64,000 nucleotides of DNA from Lasiosphaeria ovina (GCA_033439765.1 JAULSN010000002.1:6572001-6636000); one strand, 5' to 3'; shown: positions 22,539 to 35,633, numbered from the stretch's first letter. The notes: a model not told the origin generated them from the sequence alone. A program made the numbers and translations.

Positions 22539-24340
22539 TCAATCCTCCTGATCCCGAACAATCAGCGGCGACGATTCGGTTGGGTCTGTATCGTTGTTCG
22601 TCTCAGAACTTTCGACAAGGCCCTCATCCGCCGCTTGGTCTCCAAGAGCAAATAGAGCGCAGATAATGGAGCCCAATGCCAACAAGCACATGATTGAAAC
22701 TCCCCAGTATGGCGAGCTCAGCGCCCACTGGTATTCTAGCCCAAGGCGGAAGAGATAGTCGATGACTTTGACAAACACCACCCTGCCAATCGCCTCTAGC
22801 ACTTGGTCTAACAAAAGCAAGTCCATGGTCGCTGATTCGGCTTTGCCAATTGTCGTGAGAACCGATCGCGTGAAGCACGTGTACCAGACAGACGGGAACA
22901 CGGCAACGAGGCCCACCTCGAACATGGTGACTGTGGTGGCGGAGGCGAGGAGGACATTGCCGATGAGACCCGCCAAGAGGCAAAGGGCGACTTTAACGAG
23001 ATCACGTTTCATGTCCGTGCTGCTGCTTTCACGAGCTGGGAGATGTGGTGATACGCTTTGGGGCACTGGCTTCAGTAGAGTGGCAAAGGTCGTGATGAAG
23101 AGAATGACGAATGTCGGAATCTCAGTGCAGCCGAGAATGCGACTGGCGTCGCCGACGGACAGGTCGAATCGCGGGGGAATAAATAACCTGCTCAGTGTAG
23201 AGATAGAAAATGACATTGCGTTGGAGAAGAGTGAAGGCAGCAGGACAAAAATAGCAAGGCGTCGTTGGTTGTGAGGAATGAGTGTGCGGTGGCCCTCGAG
23301 CTGGAAGATGGAAATTAAAAGACTGTAACCAGACTTGAATACGTCGATGGTGGCAGCGCAAATGCACATTTGCGTGTTGGGAGAGCTGTGTTTTGAATGC
23401 CAGGCCTGGGGCAGAAGGAGTAGAGTGCCGAGTATGGTGAATACAAGGCCAAGCCAGAGGCATTTCCACGGGCCCAAGGTCGCCATACACCACCCAACAA
23501 TCATATTCGCCGAGATTCCAGCCAAGCTGGGCAATAGCGCGTCGAGTAGGAGTATCGCATTCGATCTGCTGAAGCGCGATTGTCAGAGAGGGGAGCGAAG
23601 AAGACCAGAAAAAGAAAAAGAAAAAAAGTACACGGTCAGGTTCTAATTAATTACCTGCTGCCTGGGTTTGTTTGGCCTGCGGCCGCGGTTGTCGTTAGGA
23701 CCATGAAAGTGATGCCTCCACCACCGGACAAGGATGAAACGAGCGGAGACAACCAGACAATGACACCGAGAGGGATCCTCCCGTTGGTGAAGGCTATCGC
23801 GGCCTGCACGACTTCCCCAAGAACGGACGAGAAGCGAGCCCAGAAGAGGCCCTTTTGCACGCCCACCCTAATCAGAGACGCCGAGAGTCAAACCTGCATG
23901 TCCAAAGTCCTGTTCGCACCGGGGCTGGCCGAGCCTGAGGGGAGTTTTAACCAGGGGGGATGGCTGGGTAGGTATTTACGATACCTTCTCCACACGGGAA
24001 CCCAGAAAAGGGCACTGATGAGGCCAAAACCCCCCCAAAACACCAGACCGGCATTGATTTCCATCAGCCGGGCCTGCACGGCCGGGACGTGTCTGCAAAG
24101 GCTTTCATCCTCGAGGCCGCCGAAGAGACAGCCGCCCCGGCCGCGGACGTGCTCGCAGCAGAGGACGCTGCCGTAGATGCGCACAAACGGCGCCTGGGCG
24201 AAGACGCCAAAGAAACAGACCCAAGCCATGGATATCATTTGGACCCACAGAGATAATTTCTGGCATTTTTCTGGGTCTGGCGCGGGCGGTGGCGGTGTCG
24301 GTGGTGCGACTGCGGCGGGTGACCCCTCGTGTTGATCCAT
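22539..24340 (-). CDS. Major facilitator superfamily-like transporter
   Basis: A 531-residue multi-pass membrane protein in three exons: 24340-23985, 23867-23655 and 23565-22539. Both introns (117 and 89 bp) have GT-AG ends and restore frame as PVWRR/VGVQKGLFW and NPGSR/SNAILLLDALLPSLAG. The first helix (MISMAWVCFFGVFAQAPFVRIY) is followed by a cytosol-facing loop with a Cys pair and LCRHVPAVQARL, an arrangement seen in fungal MFS proteins of unknown substrate. About twelve hydrophobic segments follow, with a long polar central loop (PQSVSPHLPARESSSTDMKRD) and an acidic tail. The canonical loop-2 motif is degenerate (VPVWRRVGVQKG), so substrate and even transport competence are open. Confidence 0.82.
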
Positions 24341-26062
24341 TCAGAAATCTTAATGCAAGTTTAGATCAGGGTTGTCTTGTTGGTTGGGACAAAGAGGAGA
24401 GAAAAAGAACAGGGGGGTTGTCGTGGGCGGAAAGTCGCAGATGCTCTTGGAACAGGCGGAGGAATCAGGAACCGTCGTCGGTGAGGTGCGGCCATGGTAT
24501 TCGCTGAATCGCCACTCGGCATGGGTGCGTTCGCCCCGGATTCCGTGGCTGTGCCTGCGTCGCTACCTAAGACCCACATCCGACTGTCGTCTGGGCAAGT
24601 GGAATGTCATGGTTCGGACATGCAGAGCCTCACTCAGGTTAATCTCGTGTTACATGTAGACAGTGCTGGACTTCCCAGCTGCAGAGCTGTTCATACGCTC
24701 CAATCCCTGAATGTTTGTTGGTGGGTACTTGGTCAGAATGAATTTTAAAGCCTAGCAAACCGGCCAGGAAATGCCTTGAGTGTTTTGGAGAAGAGATAAG
24801 CTTGCAGGATTCTAATATAGGGATTCTAATAGCTTTTACCCCCGTCGGCGGAAAATTTATAATGCGATGAGCCGAAAAGAATTAAGGCCTTTCAAATCTT
24901 GGAAAGTCCCCCGCTAACAATCATTCACGGATTGGAGTGTAGAATACAATACATACATACCCACCTGGCAGCTGCTAAGCGATTTCGGAGTTCGGGTATG
25001 CGGCCTCCAATTGGCGAAGAGGAAATCCGCAAGGCAACCTAGTACCTACCGGGGGCAGAAATCAGTGGACATTTCTGGGGTAATATGGACGGGACATAAT
25101 TGGCCCTAATCCTTGGGTGCATTTTTGCCTGGCGGTGCTCTGAAAGGCTTGGCGGGATCCTGCCCCGGAGCGATTTGCGTCTTTGCATTTCATCTTTGCA
25201 TCTTAACATTGCACCAAGACCTTCACCTACCTTACCTACGGTTACTTGACAACCATACTTGACATCCATAACGTTGGTAGCACAAAGCCCCATGTTTGAA
25301 CCTCGACGCCTAACTGACATAATAGTCATCTATCTAGAAAGGTATGATTAAGGGACAAAGATGACTGCATGTGCCATCATCTTGGTGGTAATGTTGGAGT
25401 CAACCTTGGGCCGGCTTCGCCTTGGAAAGGTTGTAATTTCGGCATGGCTTCGAGTCTGCAGCGCTTCCGCTGTGATATGATTGATTAGATTGGACAAAAC
25501 ACATCGAGAGCATGCCGGCAGACAGGTCACGGCCTCGCCGCTTCTACTCGACAGTTTGCCGGCCCTGGAATGGCGTCTTTGGGCTGTCGGGCCAGTGCGT
25601 TAGGCACCGCGCACACCCCCTCGAAGTACGCGACTCCGATCTTACAGGGGGGTATAATATCGGGTACTTAATACTGACGTGCGTGCTCCAGGAGCAGCCA
25701 AAGCGAGCGAACAGATGACGAGGAACGAAGCAACCCCGCTGCTGCACACCATCTGCCTCTCCCCGCAAGAGTTGCCTTCTTCCCAATGAAGAGAGCCTCC
25801 AAACCCGCACATTTGCCAGCAGATTCCAAGTAAAGGCACTTGGCGGGCAGGCCTGACGCAAAGCTCGGGTCACTCCCACTCTTGTCTGTTACCCTGTTTG
25901 GTCGCCTCGTACCTAGGTCACTCCGGGCCAAGATAGCCGCACCCAGTCTGGTGTTCCAGTAATTATCTTGTCACCTTGCACCCGGCTCGGACTGCGCTAC
26001 TACACCAGCGTGGCTTTGTTCTACCGCAAATTCGACTGCTTTGTCGTTGCAGCTACAACAAT
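24341..26062. other. Intergenic, no supported gene
   Basis: About 1.7 kb upstream of both flanking genes. Short overlapping frames only. 24760-24960 is AT-rich. I see no RNA gene or mobile element. Confidence 0.55.
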
Positions 26063-27579
26063 ATGTCGTGGTCCCAGAACCCCCGGTACGGCAGCAAAAG
26101 TTCGAAGCAGGGGAAAAAGGGGGCAAAGACAGAAACAAGCCATGGTGCACATCAACAAGACGATACCAGCTCAAACCACTGTGACCCGTACGATGAGTTC
26201 AACGTACGTCCCGGTTTTCAATTCCCTCCTGATTGCAGCTCACCGCCTACAGCATTTACTTATTGGCTCGCCAGTGCGGGAACAACCAGATTGGATGTGG
26301 CGTGTTCAATTCCATAAACATTCATCAACAATGGCCAGACCTGAAATATGTGCCACGCCCGGAACCTGAAGATCTCCACTCACAGGCCCACGTGCGGTGG
26401 AGTGCCGAATACAAACACTGGAGAGGCCTGAAATGTGGGGGTGGAAAGGGCTACTTTTGCAGAAAGCATGCAATATGGATATCATGCAGCGACGTAGAGT
26501 CGGGGTTTGTTTGCGAGCAGAGCCAACAATACGACGAGTCGTGCCCCGACAGCCATAAACAACTGGACGAAGCCCTTCAACGCATCACGGAGACAAGAGC
26601 AACCGAGAGAGGGACTGTGCAAGCGGTCTACAACAACAGAACATACAGCGCCACAACAATGGAGGAGCAGATGAACTTACTTGATATCGGTCACCGGGCA
26701 GCCGAGAACCGAACTGGCCAAGACAACTACGCGGACTCCTCCACATATCGCCCCGGGCAAACATATCAGGGCAGCTACGTCGACCCATCAGTTCAAAACA
26801 GCGACGTCGGCCCATCCACATACCACCCGAGGCAAACAGTCCAGGATGATTACGAGACCGTCTCGTCAACCGCACCCACGGAGACACTGCGCGACACAGA
26901 AAGCCGTCCATCGTCTAATACAGCCTATACAGAGCATTCGGCCGAGACGAACGAGGCCGATACGTTGTCTACACTTCTAGACCAGTCGGCCATGCACAGC
27001 TTCGAGCAGGCGACGGAACACGCCAGCCCACCCCACGACGCAATGCTCCCAGAAGACGCCCAGCAGCAAGGCGAACCCCATCAACCACCCACCCCTTATC
27101 ACGGGAGCCGCCTAGATCGAGCCAGCAATATCACAGCTAGTCTGTCCAGCCAAGCCGCCAGCTCGTCCAAGAAGGCAAATTACAACAACAACAACGAGCC
27201 GGATGTCATCCAGCGCAGGACAGCGCCGGTGGCAACTTCGTCATTGGCGACGTCGCCAACAACAACAGCGGAGAGCAGCAGCCTGGCCGGCTATCCATTC
27301 TATACCGGGACAAGCAGCAGCAGCAGCGCCGTCGGCGCGGACGGCATAGGAGGCGGCGGCGCCACGGATGCGCCGTATTACAGCCACGCGCACAGCAACT
27401 ACTACACACCGTATTCTGGGGGCTACGGAGACGGCGGGTACGCACAGGAGTACGCACAGGAGTACGCACAGGAGGAGGATCCGGGACGGGAAACAGAGCC
27501 ATCTCCTTATCACGATGACGGGCGGGACGAGGTCAGGTCACAGAGGAGCTCAAGGGAGCGGCGACGCCGGCGCTGGTGA
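26063..27579 (+). CDS. Low-complexity hypothetical protein with YAQE repeats
   Basis: ATG 26063 starts MSWSQNPRYGSKSSK, a basic polar exon, which is then spliced to a long frame ending at 27579 (about 490 residues). The spliced N-terminal part has a compact Cys/Trp-containing region (QCGNNQIGCGVFNSINIHQQW, HVRWSAEYKHWRGLKCGGGKGYFC). The rest is disordered: Ser/Thr/Gln/Tyr-rich, with Asn and Ser runs, a Tyr-rich segment and three YAQE repeats. The end is strongly basic (RSSRERRRRRW), like a nuclear or RNA-binding tail. The intron is ambiguous: GTACGT 26204 to CAG 26238 (35 bp) or GTACGA 26188 to CAG 26252 (65 bp) both keep frame; I favour the longer one because a CTGAT branch-like site lies about 20 bases before its acceptor. 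The family is not recognised. Confidence 0.7.
27439..27474 (+). repeat. Three 12-bp coding repeats (YAQE)
   Basis: TACGCACAGGAG occurs three times in tandem in the coding sequence, adding a YAQE unit each time. Slippage-prone and probably length-variable. Confidence 0.9.
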
Positions 27580-29025
27580 TTGAGGATCGAGGATTGAGGA
27601 TTGTGCAGTGTGGGCGGGTGGGTGTCAATACCAGGGAGTCACGACATGTCATTTTCTCGATTCTTTCTCTCCTATCCCTGTTGTTTCTGTCTGTCTTTCT
27701 TCCTTTCCTTCTTTCCTTCTTCCCTGTTTTTTATTTTCCATTATGACTTCTACTTATCTGTTGGCCGATTTTGTATCTCTTTTCATTGCGCTTATCTTGT
27801 CACATCGCGGTTATATATTTTAGCATCAAATCCTTACTGTTAGTCGATCCCAAGCAGGTGGCCGTTCTTTACCTTGCTCTGTACAGCGTACCTAGGAAAC
27901 CCCCCCCCCCCCTCCCCCAGCCCCCAGGCCCCTCAGCACATTCCTCTCCTCCGTTGAACAGCCCCGCGCCTGGAAACTGGACTGCCACACCGTAGCGTTG
28001 AGAGCCGCGGTGTAATTGAGGCTCAAGTTGAACCATCGGAGACTCGCGCAAAAAAGAGAAGAAAAAAAGCGCAATCCTTCAGAGATGCTGTGCAATAATT
28101 AATGGTGTGGGAGTACAAAGAGGAGCGTGGAGGCGTCCGCCCAAACATGCTGGACCGGCGATTACCGAGTGAGGGGTGCGGAGTGATGTGATGCACACCA
28201 ATTGGGTGAAATGCTCCGTGTTATGTATTAATCATACGTACGGAGGTATATATGATGACCGGCCCCCGTCCTTGGCTGCGGCCATTACCATGCAATAGAG
28301 CGCCAATCGACTGAAACCGCACCATGTGATTCGTTGGTCGACTGGGTTGGTGGTTGCCTGCCTACGCAGGAGAGCCTAACCCTACCAAAAATGCTGATTG
28401 TCAGCCACCTGACACTAGAACGAGGCCACTGGCCGCGTCGCTCTAATTAGTGTACATCATCTTCACTCCACATTGGATGCGAAACAAGTGTAGCCTGCTG
28501 CAGTCCTTCCCATGCCAATTGAATGTCAATTTATCGTGACCCTATGAACATTTTCTGAGGCTAAAGTGGCGCCAAATCCTTTTTCGTCTGGCTGCGTCAA
28601 ACCGGTCACAACATGCACTGCGCTGCGTTCCAGGCAGGCATCGGATGTCTGACCACCATCACACCGCCCCGGTTCTGCAGATGTTTGGTCGTGGTCGAGG
28701 TCCGCCCAGTCTGTGTGTGTAGAAAGACAAATGTCGAAAGCCACCAGCGCCTGCAACATTAGGCGGCCCAGCACACACACCCTTAATTCGTTGGGGGTGG
28801 AGAGTGAGTGGTGTTGAGTTGGGCAGCGATACGTGATGGAGCGACAGTTCTTTTGGCTGCAACTTGAAAAGGGTTGGCTGTGAAGTAATTCGAGCGGGTG
28901 TCGATCGTCCTTATATGCCGGGACCGGCCCGCGGTGGCAAGGTTTTGGAGCCAACGATCAATGTCGATCTGCAGTGTAGCAGTGCAAGACAGGAAAGCGA
29001 AAAGAAAAAGGAGGCGGGCGGGAAA
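27580..29025. other. Intergenic with pyrimidine tracts
   Basis: A polypyrimidine stretch lies at 27660-27735 and a 13-base C run at 27900-27912. The rest shows no gene. This is the promoter side of the NLR gene. Confidence 0.55.
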
Positions 29026-32000
29026 ATGGACGGTGAATCTCGTGATGGCGGTGCTGTGCACGACCTTTGGTGGCGGTCCGCAGTAGAGGTGAGAAAGCCC
29101 GCTCCCCCTGCCCATCATCCCCGGACCCCACCCCTGCCCCTGCCCCTGTTCTCCGAGCACGCAGCTTCCTGCACCTCCGGTGTTTAGCTGCAGAGGGGTT
29201 TTCACCTCCGGACTCAACTTCAACCAGAAATACAACAGTCAGTTGTCGGTGAGCAACAAGGTTTCCGGCCCCAAAACCAAACTCCACCATAACCACATTG
29301 CGCTTGGCGGCAAGAGCCAGCCAGCCGGGCCTCCAATCACTGCCCAAGACCTTGTAAACAGCGCACTCGAAGCCTTCAACAAGTTTACCGCATCACGGGC
29401 TGGCAAGGGCTATCTCGCCAAACTCTACTATCAGATTGTCGACCAGATCAACCGCCACGCCAAGGCGATTGATATATTTATCCAACAGCAGCCCACAATC
29501 TCTGCTGTCGTGTGGGGAGCAATCCGTGTTCTTCTCGAGGTCAGTACGGCCCCCCCCCCCCCCCCCCCCCCTTATAATTACGCACTCACCTTCACAAGAC
29601 GGCATCTGCTAACCGATATCGTCGAATGGCCTATTGTCTGTTAGGCCGTAGTTGACAAGGAGGAAGCCTCTAGAATTGCCGGGGAGGGCATCCACGAGAT
29701 TGTCGACCAACTTGCTCGCTGGGACAACGCCGCGGCCATCTTCCCCACGCAGAAGCGAGTCGAGACGGCCGTGGTCAATTTGTATGTCCGCATTCTCGAC
29801 TTTCTGGTGCTGGCCAAGGACCACTTTAAATCGAGTGCCTGGAGTAAGTCGTTCCTTCCACCTCCTCATCGCTACGCGCAGATAACCTGATACAGTGCCC
29901 ATCGACAACACAGAACGGTTCGGCGAGTCGGTCATACGGTCCAAGAGAGACAAGCTGCAGTCCAACCTGAACCTTTTAAAGAAAGCCGGAAAGGCATTGG
30001 ATATGGAGGTCCAGACAGAGTGTTTGTGTCCCGCCAAAGCTGCAGCCCGCCGACGAATAGACAACCCAACTGACTCTGCATATCCACCCGCCTCAGTTTA
30101 CAGTCGAATAAGTACGCTTTCCGCCCCCGTTGAACGCACAATATCCACGTATTTGGTTGCTCACGACTAACAACGACACGAGCAGACGCCAATACTAGCA
30201 GCAATACGAAGGACATAATGGACGCAATCGCCGCGCTGGAAGGTGAGTGCGCATTGTTGTGGCTCGCACGTGCTTGGATGCAAGGGTGTCGCTGTGTCTC
30301 ACTGGAAATCCTTCCTCCAAAGTCAGAAGTGGCTGTTCCTCGCCTCTTTTACTTGCAGCGGGTTTCAAAAAAGCCGGCCTGTCAACCATTTGCATAACAT
30401 GTTTGCAAATCCCGTCTTAATTGTGTTACAGAGTCGCCGATCACCGCTGACGTTGACCAACCCCCCCCTCGACAATAGCGAACAAAATTAGAGGGGACCG
30501 CTATGGTTCTACCCTATCAGGTCAGTACAAGTCCCGTCCAGTTCCCAAACAATAACACGTATATTCCCCTCGTGCCCAGCGTACCATTTGATGGCCGTAC
30601 TTTGTTTTAGGCCTCCATTGCTTTACATAGTACAGCAAGATAACTAGGTACCCAGCAAGCTAACTATCTTGACGTGGGATAGACGAATCTCGGGAGGCAA
30701 TGAGAGCAATTATAATGGGATACCTCCAGAAAGACGTGATTGGTGGGTATTGGTCCCACATTTATTCGAGGCTCCTAGGTTTCCTCGCCGCCCGCTGATA
30801 CGGTTCCAGAACCACGCGTCCTCGATGAACTCCAACAGTGGCTGCAGCAATCGACGGCCGAGCACATTGCCCTACGGACAGATTACCCGGTAACAGGGAC
30901 GCAACAATGGGTGGAATCTCATCCAGTGTTCTCAGCCTGGCTCGATAGCTTAAACAAGGATTCATTTCTGCTCGTCCAGGGCCAGCTAGGTACATTCACC
31001 CCGTGCCGGTCTGCACCTCCACTCTAGTTCTAAAACACCGAGCCTAGGCTTTGGCAAGTCTGTGCTTGCGCTCGGCTTGGCAAACAAGCTGCGAGACCGC
31101 CCCGACTCGCCGATGGTCGCACAATATGAGTTCTCGAGCCAGCGCGGGCCCTCGATGTTTGCGGCATCGATCCTGTCCCATGTCTTCCGACGTCCCGAGA
31201 TCCAAAGCAGCGACGCCCTCAAGCCCGTCCTCGTCCAGCTCCAAAATCTCGCAAGCCTCAACACTCAGGGGCCAGACTCGTGCAGTTTTGCCGAATTGTG
31301 GGGTGTCACTACCCGCGCCCTAGCCCTTTTGCGAACGACGCCGCATTTCGTCGTCGTCGACGGCCTCGACCAGTACCACTTCGACAACGGGTTGCCAATA
31401 CAGAAATTCCTGAAGAGTCTGAAAGCTCTCTCTCGCTTGCCGCATGTCCGTGTGGCGGTATTCTCACGGCCGCAGCTCGGGCTCGAGGCGTTTGCGCCGT
31501 CGTGTCTACAACTCGTCCTAACCGAGCAGCTTTTGGCGCCAGACATTGAGCTCTTCGCGGCCGCCAGATTTGGCAGCCTCGGCATACCGCCCGAGTTCCG
31601 AGACAGGATCCTAGAGCGAATTCGCCTCGACGCCAAGGGCTCGTTCCTGTGGGTGCTGATGCTCCTCCTGTATCTCTCGGAGCCATGTGCCGAGTCCGAG
31701 TTCCTCCGCAGACTACGCGGCTGCCCGCCAACCCTCTCGTCCACCTACGACTTGAGGCTGCAAGATGCCATCAAAAGGGGCGCTAAGACGCCAGATGCCC
31801 GGCAGAGGTTTGTTGAGCTGCGTCGCAGAATCCTGCTCCTCGTCTGCGAAGCCCGCGAGCCGCTGCTGCTGTCGGAGCTGGGGCGGGCCCTGTCGCTGGG
31901 CCCCTACAACGTCGAGAAGATGGTCATGGACTACTGCAAGCCGCTGGTATCTGTCTCAAAGGGGCGCGTGCGCCTCTACCACCCGTCCACGCGCGAGTTT

Positions 32001-33926
32001 CTGACGGACCAGTCGCGGCAGCCCTTCACCAACGGCACCGACACGGTCCTGTTCCCGGCCGCCGAGTCCCACCGGAGCCTCGCGCTGCAGTGCTTGCGGT
32101 GCCTGCTCGACCCTGAGTACGCGTCCAAGGGCCGCATCGGCCAGCTGCTGCACCGCAACTTTGGCAAGGCGCTGCAGGCGGACAGCGCGCCCGACCCCGC
32201 GGCCGGACTGTCGTGGGGATACGCCGCGCGGCACTGGGACTTCCACCTCGTTGCCGTCGATGACCCCGACGACGAACTGCTGCGCGCCGCCGGCAGCTTC
32301 CTCCACCAGCCCCAGTTCGCATACTGGAGCGAGTGGTCGTTTGACTGCGCCGGCAGCGCCTCGCGGGCGTTTGTCGCGGGGAGAACCCTGCAGACCTGGG
32401 CCGCGGGCCTGTCGGCGGAGAAGCAGGCTCTGCTCGGCCTCGACGGCTACTTTTCACAGCCGTACACGGCGCTGAGCGAGTCCTACCGAGACGCCGGGGC
32501 CGAAGACAAGGTGCTACAGTGGCTCGCGCTGATGCGGCTCGGGCGGTACTACGTCGACAAGGGCGCCAACGACGACGCTGCAAAAATCCGCATGCTCGTC
32601 AGGGACGGACTCATCGCGGTCCTAGGCACCAACCATCCGCTAAGCCTGCAGGCGCGGACGGACTTCACGCTCTCGCTCACTTTTGACGGCCGCTACGAGG
32701 AGGCCTACGCCGAGTTCAAGACGATCGTCGCCATCGAAGACGAGAACTACGGCACGCGCAGCAGGGAGCTGTACCGCACGCTGCTGGCGCTGGGCGAGAC
32801 AGAACTCTACCTGACGCGGTTCCGCGAGTCGCTTGCGACGCAGGCCCGCGCGGCGACGGGCTTCCTCAAGTTCTATACCCAAAACGACAAGGAGTACCTC
32901 AGCGCGCGCATGTGGTACTGCTACCCGCTAATCGAGCTCGGCCGGCTGGACGAGGCGCTCGAGATCCTGGCGGCCATCGTGCAGAAGCGCACCGAGGGCT
33001 ACGGCGCCGACGACCTGTTCGCCGCGTCGGCGCGCTTCTCCGTCGGCGTGATCCAGCGCAAGCAGCGCAACCCCGCCGCCGTCGGCAACCTAGGGGACGC
33101 GCTGCGCGTGCGCCGGCTGTGGGTCGGGCTGGCCAGCGTGTGGGCGCTCGACTTCGCCATCGAGCTGCTGGTGGCGTACCGCGACTTTGGCGAAACGGCC
33201 AAAGCGGCCGACCTCCTCGCAGAGCTGGACGCCGCAGCCGCCGACGCGGGGGGGCTGCCGTTCAACCGGACGTGCCAGGTGGAGCACGTGCGCGGGCTGC
33301 TGCAGTGGGACGGCGGGCGGCGGGACGCGGCCATCGGCGCGCTGCAGGGCGTGCTCATCGGCGCCGACCGCGACCAGTACAACCGCGCGCTGCTGTGGAT
33401 GGCGCTGGACCTGGCGGGCATGCTGCGGGCGCGCGGCGGCGACGGCGACGCCCGCCACGCCGAGGCCATCTTCAACCACATCCTCGTCGACCGCCGCGAG
33501 ACGGCGCACCTCGTTGTTACTGCTGCTGCGCAGCAGGGAGATGTCGCCAGCAGCAAGCCCAGGAGCAGCGACGATGCAAGGCCGCGCGCGCTCACGGCCG
33601 TAGCGGAACGGGCGTTGGCGCTGGTCTGGCCGCCGAGTACGGGGAAGGGGGACCCGCAAGACTGCGAGCAGCCGCGCCGTGTTGGCGACGGCGACGGTGA
33701 CGACGGCGATTTGGAGCCAGACCCGCCACGCCTTCTCCGACTCGCCGAGAGGGCTTTGACTTTGGTTAGGAACCGCCGGTTCGCCGAGGTCGACGAGCTG
33801 ATGAGCGCAGAACAAGTCGCGTGGGCTCGTCTGGAGGATCTGTGGCTGTGGTCGGGCAGCCCGGCCGCGGATACTGCCTGGATGAAGCCGCCCGACGGAG
33901 TAGAACCAGCGGTACCGGCCAGGTAG
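29026..33926 (+). CDS. NLR-type STAND protein: DUF7708-like N-terminus, NTPase, TPR-like C-terminus
   Basis: A 1,335-residue protein in nine exons: 29026-29088, 29228-29539, 29645-29843, 29896-30111, 30186-30242, 30479-30520, 30683-30742, 30810-30989 and 31048-33926. All eight introns have GT-AG ends and the phases close without remainder. The N-terminal helical part (AVVWGAIRVLLEAVVDKEEASRI, then LARWDNAAAIFPTQKRVETA) resembles DUF7708 of fungal NLRs. The Walker A motif GQLGFGKS (residues 374-381) is made by splicing exons 8 and 9. Walker B is FVVVDGLD (about 477-484). A winged-helix-like part follows (VRLYHPSTREFLTD), then TPR-like helices (about 32440-33500) and a charged tail. Such proteins sense non-self and trigger heterokaryon incompatibility or stress responses; the ligand and effector are unknown. 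The small exons 5-7 (57, 42, 60 bases) are inferred. Confidence 0.88.
29550..29571 (+). repeat. 22-base poly-C tract in NLR intron 2
   Basis: A perfect C homopolymer inside the intron 29540-29644, ten bases after the GTCAGT donor. A likely length-variable and error-prone site. Confidence 0.9.
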
Positions 33927-35633
33927 GTAAGAGTTTGTGAAATCTCTAGATATTTTCGATTGGCTGATTAAGTAACATGAGAGGCAGGAAGGAATTGAGT
34001 TATATTATAGATTAACAGAACGATTTGGAGTAGTCACCTGCTAATTATTGTCGTGGTATAATTACCGCTCCGTGGCTTTCCTCACAACAACTTGGATTAC
34101 AGATCCCTGGACCTTCAAACAATAATGCAAGACGAAAAAACAAAACGGTACATACGGCCGTAGCCTTACAGATATTTCGCATCTTGGCTGTGCCGTGGAG
34201 TTGCGTCCATGAGATCGATACAACCTTGAAAGCTAGAAATGGCATTTGGTTAGTCCAAGCCAAGTGCATTTTTAGCTCTTCGTATCTGATCACTTACTGA
34301 GTTTATCTTATTAGCAAGCAGGCAGCAAGCAAGCAGGCACGGTTCAACCCACTCACTCGCGCGTGTCTGTCTTTGTGACGGGGACGCTGTCATTTCCGCT
34401 CGAACGGTCGGCATTGTTACAGATCCAGGTTTCGTGCGCATAATACGTACATCTGTATATCAAGAGTACTTCTAATGAGAAAACCTTTTAGTATAGAAAA
34501 GCCTGCGTCCTTCTAGCCTTGCGTAATCTCTATTAGCGTTAAAGTTATCTGGCTATATTAATAGACCTCGAGATTATATTAACAAGTAATGAAGTTTCTT
34601 GCGAATGTCAGGCTGCGCCATGCTGGGTTGCTTCAACCCTAGCCAGAGCTGGCAACAACGCAAACAAATCAAATCGGGGCCCTCTATTTGCTTTGTTTGG
34701 CAAAAGCGAGGCTATATTTGAAGCTCAAAAAGGCATATTTGGCTCGATTTGAGTGTTTGGATTGATTTGAACTAGATCTGAAAAATATTAATCCGGCCTA
34801 GGCTATGTAAAATTCTGCAACTTGGGACGCCGGAAGCTAGTGATGCCCAAGATCTGGCTTCAAAAAAGGCCACTCCGCTGCCAATTCACAAGGCATAGAA
34901 GCTTGTCAATGGCATCGCCCTGAAGCCCTTGTCTTCGAAGCCCAATGATCAGTTTGGCGATGCTCAATAGCCTCTCGTAGTCCGCTGACATATATCCACA
35001 TCGACTTGCATTTGGTGGATTTCCTAGAAAAAGTCGTCATTTTTGCCCTGAAAATGAGGCTCTTCATGGCACGGAACTTGGCGTTTATACCCTTATTTTG
35101 GGGAAAATTGGCCTGGGAAAATGCCCAACATTTATCAAATATATGTCAAAGCAAATCAAATATCTACGGCTTCATATTTGCTTTGTTTGAACGGTATTTT
35201 AGCCCTATTTGATTTGCCTATATTTGAATTACGTTGATTTGCATTGAAGTATTTGCATTGTTGAGAGCCTTGACCCTAGCCGAGTGGGCTCAGAATTGGT
35301 CTCATATAAAAATGGCTCAAAATGGGTCCTAGTTTTGCAGTCTTGGCTTTCCTCTTACATTTTCACATGAGATGTAAGAATAGTTCTCTCGACTTGCTTC
35401 TCTAATACCAACGCGAACTCTCTGCAATGAGAAGCAGGGTAGAGGTGCTAATAAGAGGATGACAGCCGTTTTCCCGCGGAATGCAATGTAGGTGCCGTCG
35501 CGGTTGAAATGACTCCAGACACTCGCACTCAGGCACAGCTATCACGATATTACACATTACAACACATTATAATGGATACGCAGTCACTGCCTGTCTAGGT
35601 GTCTAGGGTCAACGGTTTGTATAGAGACGTGGT
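33927..35633. other. AT-rich, repeat-like intergenic sequence
   Basis: No gene supported. 34440-35280 has low GC content and recurring words such as TATTTGCTTTGTTTG (near 34685 and 35185) and CAAATCAAAT. A 10-bp stem CAAAGCAAAT/ATTTGCTTTG flanks a short loop near 35150-35195. This looks like a degraded repeat, but I find no element ends. 35300-35633 is ordinary 3'-flanking sequence. Confidence 0.5.
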
